Below, one piece after another: positions 27,180 to 39,100 of a DNA stretch of 64,000 nucleotides (its first letter is position 1; each line of letters starts with the position of its first letter). Made by a program: the position numbers and the translations under genes. The DNA lies in NCBI RefSeq assembly GCF_017643475.1, contig NZ_JAEPNI010000001.1, positions 1,178,001 to 1,242,000 on the forward strand, written 5' to 3'. This DNA is from Maricaulis sp. Lineage in GTDB: Bacteria; Pseudomonadota; Alphaproteobacteria; Caulobacterales; Maricaulaceae. Under the pieces are notes generated by a model, which did no database searches, was not told the DNA's origin, and worked only from the letters and a program-made list of their open reading frames with translations.

Positions 27180-28015
27180 ATGTCCGACAGCGCTTCAGCG
27201 CCCTATCGAATGAGAGGGTTTCGGCCCGTCGAAGCCGCGCGACCGGATCTGTGGGCGCCGGGCGTTGTCGTGTTCGATTCCGGCCCTGTACATGTCGAGA
27301 CAACCCCGCCCTTGCTCAGCCTGAAATGTGTCTTTGACGGTGAGGAATTCTACGACACGGACCGGCCCTTGACGGTCCGCAGACGCGAATGGCGGGTGGC
27401 ATCCGGCGCGGGCATCGTGCGCGCGGCTTCTCGGTTTTTCTCGACGCGGATGATCTGCCGGTTGGCGTCGACGCGGAGACAGACCTCACCGGCATGATGC
27501 AGCCGGCACCAGCGCTCGCGTGTCGGCTTGAGTCTGCGTTAGTGAAACTGAACGGTGATTTGGGCGTGTGTGGCGGGCAGGAAGCCGCCCGGCTTCAATC
27601 GGCTTTCCACCATCTGCGGCTGGAAGTGCATGACTATCTTGAAGAGGTGCTTGGCATTAGCGAGCGCCTGGGTCTGGCGCGGCAAGCGACTCGTGACAAG
27701 CACGCCGCGCGTTTGCTGGCCGCACGAGCGGATCTTATCCGCAATAGCGAGCAGGTCGTTTCTATCACAGAGCTGGGCGCGCGGTATGGCTATGCCCGTG
27801 CCCAGTTCAGCCGTCTGTTTGCTGCGGCTTTTGCCGAAAGTCCTCAGTCCTGTCGTGATCGCGCACGCCTGGCCTGCGCCCGCGCGTGCATCCGTGCCGG
27901 AAAGCTGAGCCTGGCCCAGATCGCAGAAAAGGCCGGGTATTGCGATTACCCGACCTTCTCCAAGGCGTATCGACGCACGCTGGGCCGTAGCCCGAGCGCG
28001 GACCGTCTGAACTAG
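27180..28015 (+). pseudogene. AraC-family regulator gene with a +2 frameshift in a CG run
   Basis: The first part (ATG 27180, MSDSASAPYRMRGFRP...) and the second part (to the stop at 28015) lie in different frames. The second part contains a complete AraC double helix-turn-helix (SITELGARYGYARAQFSRLF and LSLAQIAEKAGYCDYPTFSKAY). Reading crosses at CGCGCG (27420-27425): removing one CG joins WRVASGAGIVR to GFSVFLDADDLPVGV without other change. The simplest history is a 2-bp slippage. The N-terminal domain (about 80 residues) would be a sensory part of unknown ligand. A truncated DNA-binding half could still be made from the internal ATG at 27389, but it lacks a good ribosome binding site. It is adjacent to and convergent with the DPP-IV gene. 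Confidence 0.78.
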
Positions 28016-28016
28016 T

Positions 28017-30260
28017 CTATTCCTCGCCCTTCAGGTGACGGTCGAAGAACTCCATGATGTCTGACCACATGTGAACCGACCGGTCCTCGCCGCGGACACC
28101 GTGACGCTGACCCGGATAGGTCATCATCTCGAAATCGGCGCGACGTTCCTGAAGTTCCGCGTAGAGGCGGACGGAGTTGGCGAAGATGACATTGTCATCG
28201 GCCATGCCGTGGATCAGGAAGAGCGGCGTTTCATACCCGTCCAGATGGGCGAAGACAGAAGACTGCTGATAGCCTTCGAAATTCGCGTCCGGGTGATCCA
28301 TGTAGCGCTCGGTATAGGCCGTGTCATAGAGCGTCCAGTCGGTGACCGGGGCGCCGGAGACACCGGCTGCGTACTCGCCAGGGGCCTGCAGCGTGGTCAT
28401 CAGCGTCATGTAGCCGCCATAGGACCAGCCCCAGATGCCTATATTGTCGGCGTCCACATAGGGCAGGCTCTTGAGGTGTTCGAGGCCCACCAGCTGATCC
28501 TCGACCTCGACGGAGCCCATGCGGCGCTGGATATGTCCCTCGAATTCACGACCGCGATTCCACGAACCGCGATTGTCGATCGAGAAATAGATGTAACCAC
28601 GCTGGGCGAACAGCTGGGCACGCGTGCCCTGCCAGCCGCGCGTTACGACCTGGGCGTGGGGCCCACCATATAGATACTGGATGACCGGGTATTCGCGGTT
28701 CGGATCGAAATCTGTTGGCAGATACATCTGGTAGTGCAGCGTCGAGCCATCCGCCGCGGTCAGCGTGCCGTATTCAGGCTCTATATGCGCGTCGGCGAAC
28801 TCGTAATAGGGGTGTCCCTCGACCAGGGCGTTTTCCTCGATCCAGCGAATGCGTTCGCCGTCGATGGAATACAGGCCTGTCTGCGGTGGCGTGGTCGGGT
28901 TGGAATAGCTGCCGATAAAAGCCGTCGCACTGCTGTTGAAGGAACCGCCCCAACGGCCTTCGCCTTCGGTAATCGCGGTCGGCTCGGCTGAGCCGTCAAG
29001 CGGAACCACAAAGAGGTGGCGATCCAGCGGGCTGTCCATCCAGCCAGAGAAATAGACCAAGCCGTTTTCCTGATCGACGGCGCTGATTCCGCCGACAACC
29101 CACTCACCGGAAGTGATCTGGGTGATCAGGCTGCCGTCGGCGGCGCGGTGCTGAATGTGGCGGTACCCACCGGGCGTATCTTCCGAGGTCCACAGCACAC
29201 TTCCATCATCGAGCGCACGGAAATCACGGGTCAGGTTGATCCAGATATCGGTGCTCTCCATCAGCCATGTGTCTGACGTCCCCGTCGCCGGATCAACGGC
29301 GCGAATGTCCAGATTGCGCTGCATGCGGTCGAGCACCTGGACATATGCCGTGGAGCTGTCCGACGCCCAGTTTACACGAGCCAGGTAGTAGTCATTCGTA
29401 TCTGCGAGTTCGACCTGGGAAAAATTCCCCGTCTCCAGGTCGAAGACGTAGAGGTCGACATTGGCATTTGCGGTGCCGGCGCGCGGATAACGTTGATCGA
29501 CGACACGTGCGGAACCGTCAGTGCCGATTTCCATGCGTTCGATATTGTCGACCGGACTTTCGTCAACGCGGGCAACGGCCATGTAGCGCTCGTCAGGCGA
29601 CCACCAATACCCGGTATAGCGGCTCAGCTCTTCCTGGGAGACGAATTCCGCCATGCCCCAGGAAATCAAACCGCCACCTTCACGGGTTATTGCGCGTTCT
29701 TCACCGGTTTCCAGATTGGTGATGTAGAGGTTCTGGTCGCGGATGAAGGAGACAAAATTGCCCTGCGGAGAGATGCGGGCATCGGTCTCGTACTCCGGCG
29801 TTTCCATTACACGACGCGCTTCGCCGCTTTCGATATCCACGTGGAAGACATCGCCGTCCAGCGGGACCAGAATGGCTTCGCCCTGGCTGTCCCACTGATA
29901 GCGTACGATACCGGTAGAGGAGATGCGCGCGCGTTCGCGCAGCTGGCGCTCGGCTTCGGTCAGCTCGCGTTCCTCCTCGACGAGGACACGGCTGTCGACC
30001 AGCATGTAGGGCTCGCCGCCATCCACATCCATCGCCCAAAGGTCCAGCACATTGCGGTCCTCTTCCTTGGCGCGCAGGAACGTCACCCGCGAACCGTCAG
30101 GAGAAAAGCGCAGTGAGCGCGGGCTCGGGCCGGTCAGTGATGGGCTGGCGAAGGCACGTTCAATCGACAGAGCCAGTTCCGGCGCGGCAGTTTCCTGCGG
30201 CTGGCAGGCCGCAAGCGCTGTCGTGGCCACAAGGCCAAGACCCAACAGGCGAAACTTCAT
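28017..30260 (-). CDS. Dipeptidyl peptidase IV-type S9 peptidase, lipoprotein
   Basis: This 747-residue S9B enzyme removes Xaa-Pro/Ala dipeptides from peptide N-termini. A lipoprotein signal (TTALAAC) is followed by an eight-bladed beta-propeller holding the S9B helix AEFVSQEELSRYTGYWW, whose Glu pair binds the substrate amino group. The C-terminal alpha/beta-hydrolase has catalytic Ser613 (GWSYGGY), Asp688/689 (GMADDNVIF) and His720 (GQRHGVRG). ATG 30260 follows GGGGAG; the open frame upstream to 30521 lacks support. It is divergent from ettA across about 170 bases. It probably feeds peptide use together with the S41 peptidase and TonB receptors in this window. Confidence 0.95.
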   Translation of the reverse strand: MKFRLLGLGLVATTALAACQPQETAAPELALSIERAFASPSLTGPSPRSLRFSPDGSRVTFLRAKEEDRNVLDLWAMDVDGGEPYMLVDSRVLVEEERELTEAERQLRERARISSTGIVRYQWDSQGEAILVPLDGDVFHVDIESGEARRVMETPEYETDARISPQGNFVSFIRDQNLYITNLETGEERAITREGGGLISWGMAEFVSQEELSRYTGYWWSPDERYMAVARVDESPVDNIERMEIGTDGSARVVDQRYPRAGTANANVDLYVFDLETGNFSQVELADTNDYYLARVNWASDSSTAYVQVLDRMQRNLDIRAVDPATGTSDTWLMESTDIWINLTRDFRALDDGSVLWTSEDTPGGYRHIQHRAADGSLITQITSGEWVVGGISAVDQENGLVYFSGWMDSPLDRHLFVVPLDGSAEPTAITEGEGRWGGSFNSSATAFIGSYSNPTTPPQTGLYSIDGERIRWIEENALVEGHPYYEFADAHIEPEYGTLTAADGSTLHYQMYLPTDFDPNREYPVIQYLYGGPHAQVVTRGWQGTRAQLFAQRGYIYFSIDNRGSWNRGREFEGHIQRRMGSVEVEDQLVGLEHLKSLPYVDADNIGIWGWSYGGYMTLMTTLQAPGEYAAGVSGAPVTDWTLYDTAYTERYMDHPDANFEGYQQSSVFAHLDGYETPLFLIHGMADDNVIFANSVRLYAELQERRADFEMMTYPGQRHGVRGEDRSVHMWSDIMEFFDRHLKGEE

Positions 30261-30428
30261 TTCAGACACTCCCCAAGAATTCTTCGGCGAAGTTGTACCC
30301 AAATTGGATCCACGGGGCCAGCACTGGACTGTGGCTATGCGCAAGTATCCCCGCCATTGCCCAAAAGCGCGCACTCGGTTACACGGAGCGACCTTGAGTT
30401 TCCCCTGACAAGAAGAGACGACGCGCCC

Positions 30429-32096
<1,668 letters not shown>

Positions 32097-32100
32097 GGGC

Positions 32101-32568
32101 ATGAGCGGCCTGCCGCTGGAATTGACCGACGAGCAACGCTGGGCCTTGGCGGCCTGGCGACGCCGGCACCTAGCGCGTGTCCTCACGGTTGTACCGGCTA
32201 TCCTACTTTGGCTATGGTTGGGGCGGGACGGATTTGATGATTGGGCGCGGATCAATTTTCGTGGCGGAATTTCAATAGGTGAAGGCTTCTTCGCGGTATT
32301 GGTCCTACCGATTTACATACTCTGGCAGGCCCTGGCGGGGTTTCGCCTAATCCAGAGCTTTACCGACATCCGCGACGGATGTGTGGAATCGATGACGGGA
32401 GTTGCCGAGTATATCCACCGGCGAGTGCTTTGGAGTAGAGAACTCAAAGTCTGTAATAAGTATTTCGATATTCGAAACAATCGCTTGTTCGAGGTGAAGG
32501 ACGGCGACACAGTCACCGTGACGTTCCTCGCCAACTCACACTTCGTCCTGGACATCAGGCCAGTTTGA
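32101..32568 (+). CDS. Hypothetical two-helix membrane protein
   Basis: This 155-residue protein begins 4 bases after the ettA stop. It has a charged N-terminus, two membrane helices (about 27-42 and 64-82), and a soluble C-terminal half of about 75 residues with Val/Thr-rich strands near the end (DGDTVTVTFLANSHFVLDI). I do not recognise the family. Codon use is noticeably less biased than in ettA, with ATA, CTA and AGA codons, so it may be a more recent arrival. Translation may depend on ettA readthrough, because only a weak AAGGG precedes the ATG. It is convergent with the D-amino-acid dehydrogenase gene. Confidence 0.6.
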   Translation: MSGLPLELTDEQRWALAAWRRRHLARVLTVVPAILLWLWLGRDGFDDWARINFRGGISIGEGFFAVLVLPIYILWQALAGFRLIQSFTDIRDGCVESMTGVAEYIHRRVLWSRELKVCNKYFDIRNNRLFEVKDGDTVTVTFLANSHFVLDIRPV

Positions 32569-32592
32569 AATTGAGTTCGGAGTAGCGCGCTT

Positions 32593-33858
32593 TTAAATCC
32601 GATCCGCCGCGTAGGGCGTCGGATCAATCGCCGGTTCCTTGTCCGCGATCATGTCGGCGAGCAGGGCGCCTGATCCCATCGCTTGCGTCCAACCCAGATG
32701 GCCGTGGCCGGTCGAAAGCCAGAGGCCCTTGGCGCGCGTCTCACCGATAAAGGGTTTGCCGTCGGCACTCATCGGGCGCAGGCCGGCCCAGGGTTTGACT
32801 TCCCCTTCCAGAACACGCGGGGCGATTTCCGGGTAGAGCCCGGACAGGAGAAGTTTGAGGTTGTCGATGCGCTCCTCGCGCAATTCCATGTCCTCACCCG
32901 CGATCTCGGCTGTGCCGGCCACGCGAAGTCGATCGCCCAGCGGCGTCACGATCGCATGCATCGCATCATCCACGACCGGCAGGCCGGGACGTTCATTGAG
33001 GCCACTCATATCCATGGTCAGGGAGTATCCCTTCACCGGCCGCACGGGCAGGTGAAGGCCCAGCGGGGTCATCAGCTTCCAGCTGGCATGCCCCGAGGCG
33101 AGCACAACGGCATCGACCTCGATCTCTTCGTCTTCGGTATAGACACCGATGATCTCGCCGGCGCGGTCCATCAGGCCCGTCACGCGGGTATTCCATTCAA
33201 AGGCGACCCCGGCCTCCTCGGCCTTGCGGGCGAGCGCGCAGGTAAACTCATGGGCGTCACCGGACTCATCCATCGGGTAGAGAACGGCACCAGCGATACG
33301 GTCCCTGATCGGCTCAAGCTGCGGTTCCAGCGCGATGGTTTCCTCGCGGGAGAGGACCTTGTATTCCAGCCCTTCCTCGCGAAGTAGTTCCGCAGCGGCA
33401 GCGGTGGCCTTTATGCGTTCTTCGCTCTGGCAGATCTTGAGTGTGCCAGCCTTGATGTTTTCGAACTGGATACCAAGCTCGTCGCGGGTCGCCTGGGTCA
33501 GGCCCAGCGAATAACGTGACAGCGCAAAATTGGCTTTTGACGCTGCCAGATGGCGCTTGTGAGTGGAGTTGCGCAGGAAACGCAGCCCCCAGCTGATTAG
33601 GCCGGGCAGAGGGGTTAGTCGTAGTTTCATCGCGGCATGCGGATCAAACAGCGACTTGATCAGGTCCCAGTGAACACCGGGTACATTCCACGGTTCGGGC
33701 TCGGACGGTGTCAGCGCGCCGGCATTGGCAAAACTGGTCTCCAGGGCCGGGCCTTCGCGGGCATCCAGAACGCTGACATTCATGCCCCGCTTGTGCAGCT
33801 CCCAGGCTGCGGCAATGCCGGCGAGGCCGGCGCCAATGACGAGCACATCCTTGCGCAC
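32593..33858 (-). CDS. dadA: D-amino-acid dehydrogenase (FAD, DadA-like)
   Basis: This 421-residue FAD oxidoreductase of the DAO superfamily oxidises D-amino acids to 2-oxoacids with electron transfer to the respiratory chain. The N-terminal dinucleotide fold VLVIGAGLAGIAAAWELHKRG, SFANAGALTPSEPEPWNVPG, the central PMDESGDAHEFT, and the C-terminal WAGLRPMSADGKPFIG plus STGHGHLGWTQAMGSG match the DadA small-subunit pattern. The start is GTG 33858 with GGAG at suitable spacing; the same frame is open far upstream without a start signal. It is divergent from an ArsR-methyltransferase gene over 99 bases. D-alanine from peptidoglycan turnover is a likely substrate, inferred from the family and from the nearby AmpD-like amidase. 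Confidence 0.88.
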   Translation of the reverse strand: MRKDVLVIGAGLAGIAAAWELHKRGMNVSVLDAREGPALETSFANAGALTPSEPEPWNVPGVHWDLIKSLFDPHAAMKLRLTPLPGLISWGLRFLRNSTHKRHLAASKANFALSRYSLGLTQATRDELGIQFENIKAGTLKICQSEERIKATAAAAELLREEGLEYKVLSREETIALEPQLEPIRDRIAGAVLYPMDESGDAHEFTCALARKAEEAGVAFEWNTRVTGLMDRAGEIIGVYTEDEEIEVDAVVLASGHASWKLMTPLGLHLPVRPVKGYSLTMDMSGLNERPGLPVVDDAMHAIVTPLGDRLRVAGTAEIAGEDMELREERIDNLKLLLSGLYPEIAPRVLEGEVKPWAGLRPMSADGKPFIGETRAKGLWLSTGHGHLGWTQAMGSGALLADMIADKEPAIDPTPYAADRI

Positions 33859-33957
33859 TTTGGAAAGCTCCAGAATCCCGAATACATACTGGTGTTTGAA
33901 CTTCGCAACGATGCGGATAAAAGCAAGACTTATTGCACACCTGAGGACAGGTTTTTC

Positions 33958-34896
33958 ATGGACGGTCTCGTCTCCCAGCTCAAGGCCCTGGCCGAGCCCA
34001 CCCGCTTGCGGGTGGTGGTCATGCTCGCGCGGGGGGAGCTGACCGTTTCCGAACTGGTCAATATCCTGGGCCAGAGCCAGCCACGGGTGAGCCGCCATCT
34101 CAAACTGCTGACGGACGCCGGTCTTGCCGAACGTCTGCCTGAAGGCGCTTACGTTTTCTATCGACTGACGGACAGTGGTGGCGGACGACGTCTGGCCGAG
34201 CTGGTCAATGACATGGTGCCGCCGGACGACCCCATCATCGCACGGGATATCTCCCGCCTCGAACGCACCAAGGAAGCGCGCGCCGAAGCCGCACAGGCCT
34301 ATTTTGAAAGTGTTGCCGAGGACTGGGACCGCATCCGCAAACTCCACCTCTCCGATGACGAGGTCGAGCGCGAGATGCGCCAGTTCGCGGGCGAGGGACC
34401 GTTCAATCTGATGATTGATGTCGGTGTCGGGACCGGGCGTGTGCTGGAATTGTTCGCCGACCGCGTTCGGCGCGGTATCGGGATCGATATCAACCACTCC
34501 ATGCTCAATGTCGCACGTTCCAATCTGGAAAATGCGGGGCTCAGCAATTGCTCGGTACGCCACGCCGATGTCGGTGCGCTTCCCTTCGAGGAGGGCGCGG
34601 CGGATCTGGTGACCGTGCACCAGGTGCTGCATTATCTCGATGATCCGGCGTTGGCCGTGGCGGAATGCGGCCGCGTGCTGCGTAAGGGCGGTCGTCTGCT
34701 GATCGTGGACTTTGCCCCGCACCAGCATGAAGCCCTGCGCGAGGAACAGCATCATCGCCGTCTTGGCTTCTCCGACGAAGAGATGAACGAGATCATCGAG
34801 CGAGCGGGCCTCAGCCAGGCGCAACAGATCGAGCTGCATCCGATGGACAAGGACAATCAGCTGACCATGAAGATCTGGGTCGCTGAAGCGGTTTGA
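33958..34896 (+). CDS. ArsR-type regulator fused to a SAM-dependent methyltransferase
   Basis: This 312-residue fusion has an N-terminal ArsR winged helix (LAEPTRLRVVVMLARGELTVSELVNILGQSQPRVSRHLKLL, about 8-60) with the LKxL-type recognition helix. A linker and a class I methyltransferase follow: motif I DVGVGTGRVLELF, acidic GIDIN, motif IV/post I LVTVHQVLHYLDDPALAVAE. Metal-binding Cys pairs typical of metal-sensing ArsR proteins are absent from the helix-turn-helix. In alphaproteobacteria such fusions commonly neighbour metF/metH and are thought to sense SAM/SAH status; here that neighbour is missing and the divergent gene is dadA. AGGACAGG precedes ATG 33958. Confidence 0.88.
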   Translation: MDGLVSQLKALAEPTRLRVVVMLARGELTVSELVNILGQSQPRVSRHLKLLTDAGLAERLPEGAYVFYRLTDSGGGRRLAELVNDMVPPDDPIIARDISRLERTKEARAEAAQAYFESVAEDWDRIRKLHLSDDEVEREMRQFAGEGPFNLMIDVGVGTGRVLELFADRVRRGIGIDINHSMLNVARSNLENAGLSNCSVRHADVGALPFEEGAADLVTVHQVLHYLDDPALAVAECGRVLRKGGRLLIVDFAPHQHEALREEQHHRRLGFSDEEMNEIIERAGLSQAQQIELHPMDKDNQLTMKIWVAEAV

Positions 34897-34916
34897 TCCT
34901 GACACAGGGGGAGAGA

Positions 34917-35405
34917 TTGGGAATTCAATTGGTCACCCGCCTGGTCGCAGGTTGCGTGCTGCTGGCCGCGGCGGCTCCGGCATTATTCGCGCAGGACAGC
35001 GCAGAGGAGATCGATTTCTCCTACCCAACGGAGCTGGAAGACTGATTTCATGTCTTTGGCATGGAGTCCGGCTATTTCTTGTTCCCGGAACCGGTTGAAG
35101 TCGACGGTCGTTTCTACGACAGCATCATGTTTCAGGCGCCTCTGCCACAATGTGAGCAGTATGACGGACAGGTGATCCTCTATCACGGTTACACGGTCGA
35201 GCATCTGGCCGTTGATGAGGAGCGGTTTGTTTTCCGTGCCACCGGCGAAGACCTGCCGGACTATGAGTTTGTACTGATCCTGGACGAGGCGGGGGCAGAC
35301 GCCTGGTTTGAGGGTGCCTCGCACATCGAACATCTCGGTACGGCACGGTTAACCCAGGGCGAAAATACGGTGATTACGCCCGTCTGGTTCTGGATCGGCG
35401 ACTAG
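34917..35405 (+). pseudogene. Small secreted-protein gene with an in-frame TGA
   Basis: Starting at TTG 34917, directly after GGGGGAGAGA, the frame encodes a signal peptide (hydrophobic ...VLLAAAAPALFAQ), a short acidic stretch, a TGA (35043-35045), and then 119 more codons in the same frame ending at 35405. The downstream part is protein-like (GYFLFPEPVEVDGRFYDS, several acidic and aromatic residues) and has only one Cys. A TGG-to-TGA change after ELED would explain it. No selenocysteine machinery or insertion element is apparent. The family is not recognised. Internal ATG 35061 lacks a ribosome binding site and a signal peptide, so expression of a useful product is doubtful. Confidence 0.6.
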
Positions 35406-35437
35406 CCGGGCTGTTTCCGGAAACGGGTTTAGCGAGC

Positions 35438-35467
35438 GCGGGCGCTGACCTGTCGGCCAGCGCCCGC
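35438..35467. terminator. Hairpin between convergent genes
   Basis: A perfect 10-bp stem GCGGGCGCTG / CAGCGCCCGC (35438-35447 with 35458-35467) with a 10-base loop lies 7 bases beyond the fasciclin gene stop. There is no T-run on either side, so it is a weak or bidirectional terminator candidate. Confidence 0.45.
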
Positions 35468-35473
35468 TGCGCG

Positions 35474-35992
35474 TTAGTTCGCGGTCGGGATGATCACGCG
35501 GTCCACGACATGGATTACGCCATTGCTGGTACGGATATCAGCTTGCACGACCTGGGCATTGCCGACCCGTACGCCGTCTGTAGCGTCGATCAGGACTGTA
35601 GAGCCTTCAACTGTCTCGACGGCCAGGATCTGACCGGACAACTGGTCCGAAGTGATCGCTCCGGGGACGACGTGATAAGTCAGAATGTCAACCAGCTCGT
35701 GACGGTTTTCCGGGAGCAGCAGGCGCTGAACTTCACCATGCGGCAGGCCGGCAAAGGCCGAATCCAGCGGGGCAAACACAGTGAAGGGGCCGTCGCTCTT
35801 GAGCGTGTCGACAAGGCCCGCGGCCTGGACGGCAGCGACCAAGGTATCAAACTGACCGGCATTCACGGCCGTATCAACGATATCGGCACGCATGGACGCG
35901 GTGTTTGTGTGGTTACGCTTGGTGTCGTCTCCAGCCAGGGCCGGAGCAGCAAACAGGGATGCAGCAATCGCTGCGCAAGTGACAAGACGCAT
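35474..35992 (-). CDS. Fasciclin-domain secreted protein
   Basis: This 172-residue protein has a signal peptide (1-20, AAPALA) and one FAS1 domain: [24 protein letters not shown], then [19 protein letters not shown] (H1 motif), [13 protein letters not shown], and the closing [13 protein letters not shown] (H2 motif). FAS1 proteins mediate adhesion or matrix binding in the envelope or outside the cell. The length is normal for the single-domain bacterial form. A strong AGGAGG lies upstream of the ATG. It is monocistronic, bounded by the hairpin at 35438-35467 downstream and the 5-oxoprolinase 3' end upstream. Confidence 0.94.
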   Translation of the reverse strand: MRLVTCAAIAASLFAAPALAGDDTKRNHTNTASMRADIVDTAVNAGQFDTLVAAVQAAGLVDTLKSDGPFTVFAPLDSAFAGLPHGEVQRLLLPENRHELVDILTYHVVPGAITSDQLSGQILAVETVEGSTVLIDATDGVRVGNAQVVQADIRTSNGVIHVVDRVIIPTAN

Positions 35993-36126
35993 GTCTTTCC
36001 TCCTGAGATCGGGTCTTTGATTGAGAGCAGGCAGAGGCCTCTGCCGCTCTCGTCCGGGGGCGTCTCATCGATGTGACGGAAAGATCTACGCAGGCGAATG
36101 GCGATCGGATGAATCCTTTCGTCGTT

Positions 36127-39100
36127 TTAATGATCTAGACAATTGAGCCCGCCGCCTCCGGGCGTCTCGATCTCGATCTTGTCCCCTGCCTCGATCTCGG
36201 CACTGAACAGGCCGCCAAGCGTCTCGGTCGAGCCATCGGCGCGGATACGCCGTTGATGCCCGGGCAGCGCATCGGCAGCTCCATTGAGCCCGAACGGACG
36301 TTCCTTGCGTCGTGAGGACAGCAGCGAAACGGTCATGGGTTCCAGGAACGTCACACAACGCCGACTACCGTCACCGCCCGCAACATCTCCGGGCCCGCCG
36401 GAGCCTTCGCGAAGGCGGTGGTATTCCACCCGAACCGGGAAGCGCTGTTCCAGCACTTCCGGATCGGTCATGCGTGAATTGGTCATGTGGGTGTGGATGG
36501 CGCTTTCGCCCGGGAAGGGCTGCCCGTCATGACCAATACCGGCGCCGGAACCGCCACAGATCGTTTCGTAATACTGGTGCCGATCATTGCCAAAGGTCAG
36601 ATTATTCATCGTGCCCTGGCCCGCGGCGAGACGGCCCGTAGCCGCAAACAGGGCATCAACGACCAGCTGGCTGGTCTCGACATTGCCGGCGACAACGGCG
36701 GCCGGCGGTCTGGGGTTGAGCAGGCAACCTTCCGGAATGACCAGCTCGATCGGGATCAGGCAGCCTTCGTTGAGCGGAATGCTGTCGCCCACCAGACAGC
36801 GGAACACATACAAAACAGCCGCCCGGGCCACCGAGGCAGGCGCGTTGAAATTGCTCTTGCGCTGCGGCGAGGTGCCGGTGAAATCGACAACGGCGCTGCG
36901 AGCGTCCGGATCAACCGTGATGCCGACCCGGATCTCTGCCCCATCATCCAGACGAACGCAGGCCGAACCGTTCTTCAGTGCGCCGATAACCCGGCGAACC
37001 GAGCGTTCGGCATTGTCCTGGACGTGCTTCATATAGGCCGAGACGACATCAAGGCCGTTGTCGGCGATCAGGCGGTGAAGTTCCTCCGCGCCCCGGGCAC
37101 AGGCCGCCAGCTGAGCCTTGAGATCGGCGATATTCTGATCCGGGTTGCGAGCAGGCCAGGTGCCGCTTTCCAGCACATCGCGCACGACCGGTTCGAGGAA
37201 TTTGCCGCGGTGTACGATGCGTACATTGCGGAACTGCACGCCTTCTTCCTCGATGTTTGTCGAGAAGGGGGGCATGGAGCCGGGCGCGATGCCGCCGATA
37301 TCGGCGTGGTGACCGCGTGAGGCTACGAAAAAGAGGCGCTCGCCCGTCTCGTCATCGTGGACCGGCGTGACGATGGTGATGTCGGGCAGGTGCGTTCCGC
37401 CGTCATAGGGCGCGTTCACCGCGACAGCATCGCCCGGCCCGAGATCGGGATGGGCGGCTGCGGCTGCCTGGACTGACGCCGACATCGATCCCAGATGCAC
37501 CGGCATGTGCGGTGCGTTGGCGACCAGCCCTCCGCCGGCGTCAAATACGGCGCAGGAGAAATCCAGTCTTTCCTTGATGTTGACGGAGTGGGCGGTGCGT
37601 TCCAGTGCGACGCCCATCTGTTCGGCCACGCTCATGAATCGTTTGTTGAAGAGTTCCAGGCGAACCGGATCGAGCTCGGTGGAGCCGGTCATGTTGTCGA
37701 CGAGCTCGGTCTGTTCCAGGATCAACATGCTGGTTCCGTCACGGCGGGCCTGCCAACCCGGTTCCAGAACAATGGTGGAATTCGCGTCCAGCAACAGGCC
37801 AGGACCCGCGATAGTGGGACCTTCGCGCAGTTGCTCAAGTGCGTGAACGGGGATGTTTCGGGTTTCGCCGTCGATGAACATCGGGACCTGCGCCTGTGCC
37901 GCTTCAGGTGCGCTCTCGTCAAAGACGTGTTGTGCGACGTGCGCGCTGGCCGGGGTGGCGGAGACCTCCACCGTGATGGACTGGACGATCAGCTCACCCT
38001 CCGGGCGGAAACCAAAGAGCCGGCTGTGCGCCTCGTCGAATTCGGACTTCATGCAGGCAAGGTCGGCGAGTTCGACGGGAAGGGCGCTGTCGGATCCGGC
38101 GATATGGATGTGCAGGAGGACGCTGCGGCGCATCTCTTCCTGGCGGATATGGGACACGGTAAGCGCGGCGCTGGCGTCGCTGACAAGGCGTTCCACCGCT
38201 TCGGCCACCGGTTCGAGCGCCTCTGACAGGGGCTGACCTATAGCCGCCTGGCGGGTCTCGACCAGATCCGCGAGGCCGATGCCCAGAGCGCTGAGCAGAC
38301 TGGCGTGTGGATGCAGCAGAACGGTCTTGATGCCCAGCGCCTCAGCGACGCGGCAGGCGTGCTGGCCGCCGGCACCACCAAAGGCGGAGAGGGCATAGGC
38401 GGACGGGTTCACACCCTCGCCAATGGAGATCTGCTTGATGGCCTGGGCCATGCTCTCGACAGCGACGGCCAGGAAGCCTTCAGCGGCTGCTTCCGCACTC
38501 CCCAGCCCCATCTGGTCTGCAAGCTCGTGCAGGCGGGCCCGGCTCGCCTCGATATCAAGCGGCGCATCGCTGTCGGGTCCGAAGACATGCGGGAACCAGT
38601 CCGGCTGGATCCGTCCCAGCACGACATTGGCATCGGTCACGGCGGCGGGGCCGCCTCGACCATAGGCGGCCGGGCCGGGCATGGCGCCGGCGCTTTCCGG
38701 GCCGACCCGGGCACGTTCACCGTCGAAATGGAGGATTGAGCCGCCGCCCGCCGCGACTGTGTGTACCGCCATCATCGGGGCGCGCAAGCGCTGGTCGGCC
38801 ACAACAGTGTCCTGCACCCGTTCAAAACGGTCTCCATCAAAGCGGGAGACGTCCGTTGACGTGCCGCCCATGTCAAAGCCGATCACCTTTGGATAGCCCG
38901 ATGCCAGTGCCGTCTTGGCCATGCCGACCACGCCGCCAGCGGGACCGGACAGCACGGCATCACGGGCATGGAAACTGTCTGCGGCAGTCAGCCCGCCGGA
39001 CGACTGCATGAAATAGAGTGGTGTACCGTCAAGGCCCTTTGCGACCCGGCCGACATAGTCAAGAAGGACCGGGGTCAGATACGCGTCCAGCACCGTCGTC

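Noticed and set aside
26905-27213. A 102-codon + strand frame between the TonB receptor and the AraC pseudogene
   Set aside because: No ribosome binding site and an Arg/Leu-rich mix; it overlaps the start of the better supported AraC frame.
35043-35045. TGA as a selenocysteine codon in the small secreted protein
   Set aside because: There is no visible insertion hairpin directly after the TGA, no redox motif around it, and the position suits a Trp codon change better.
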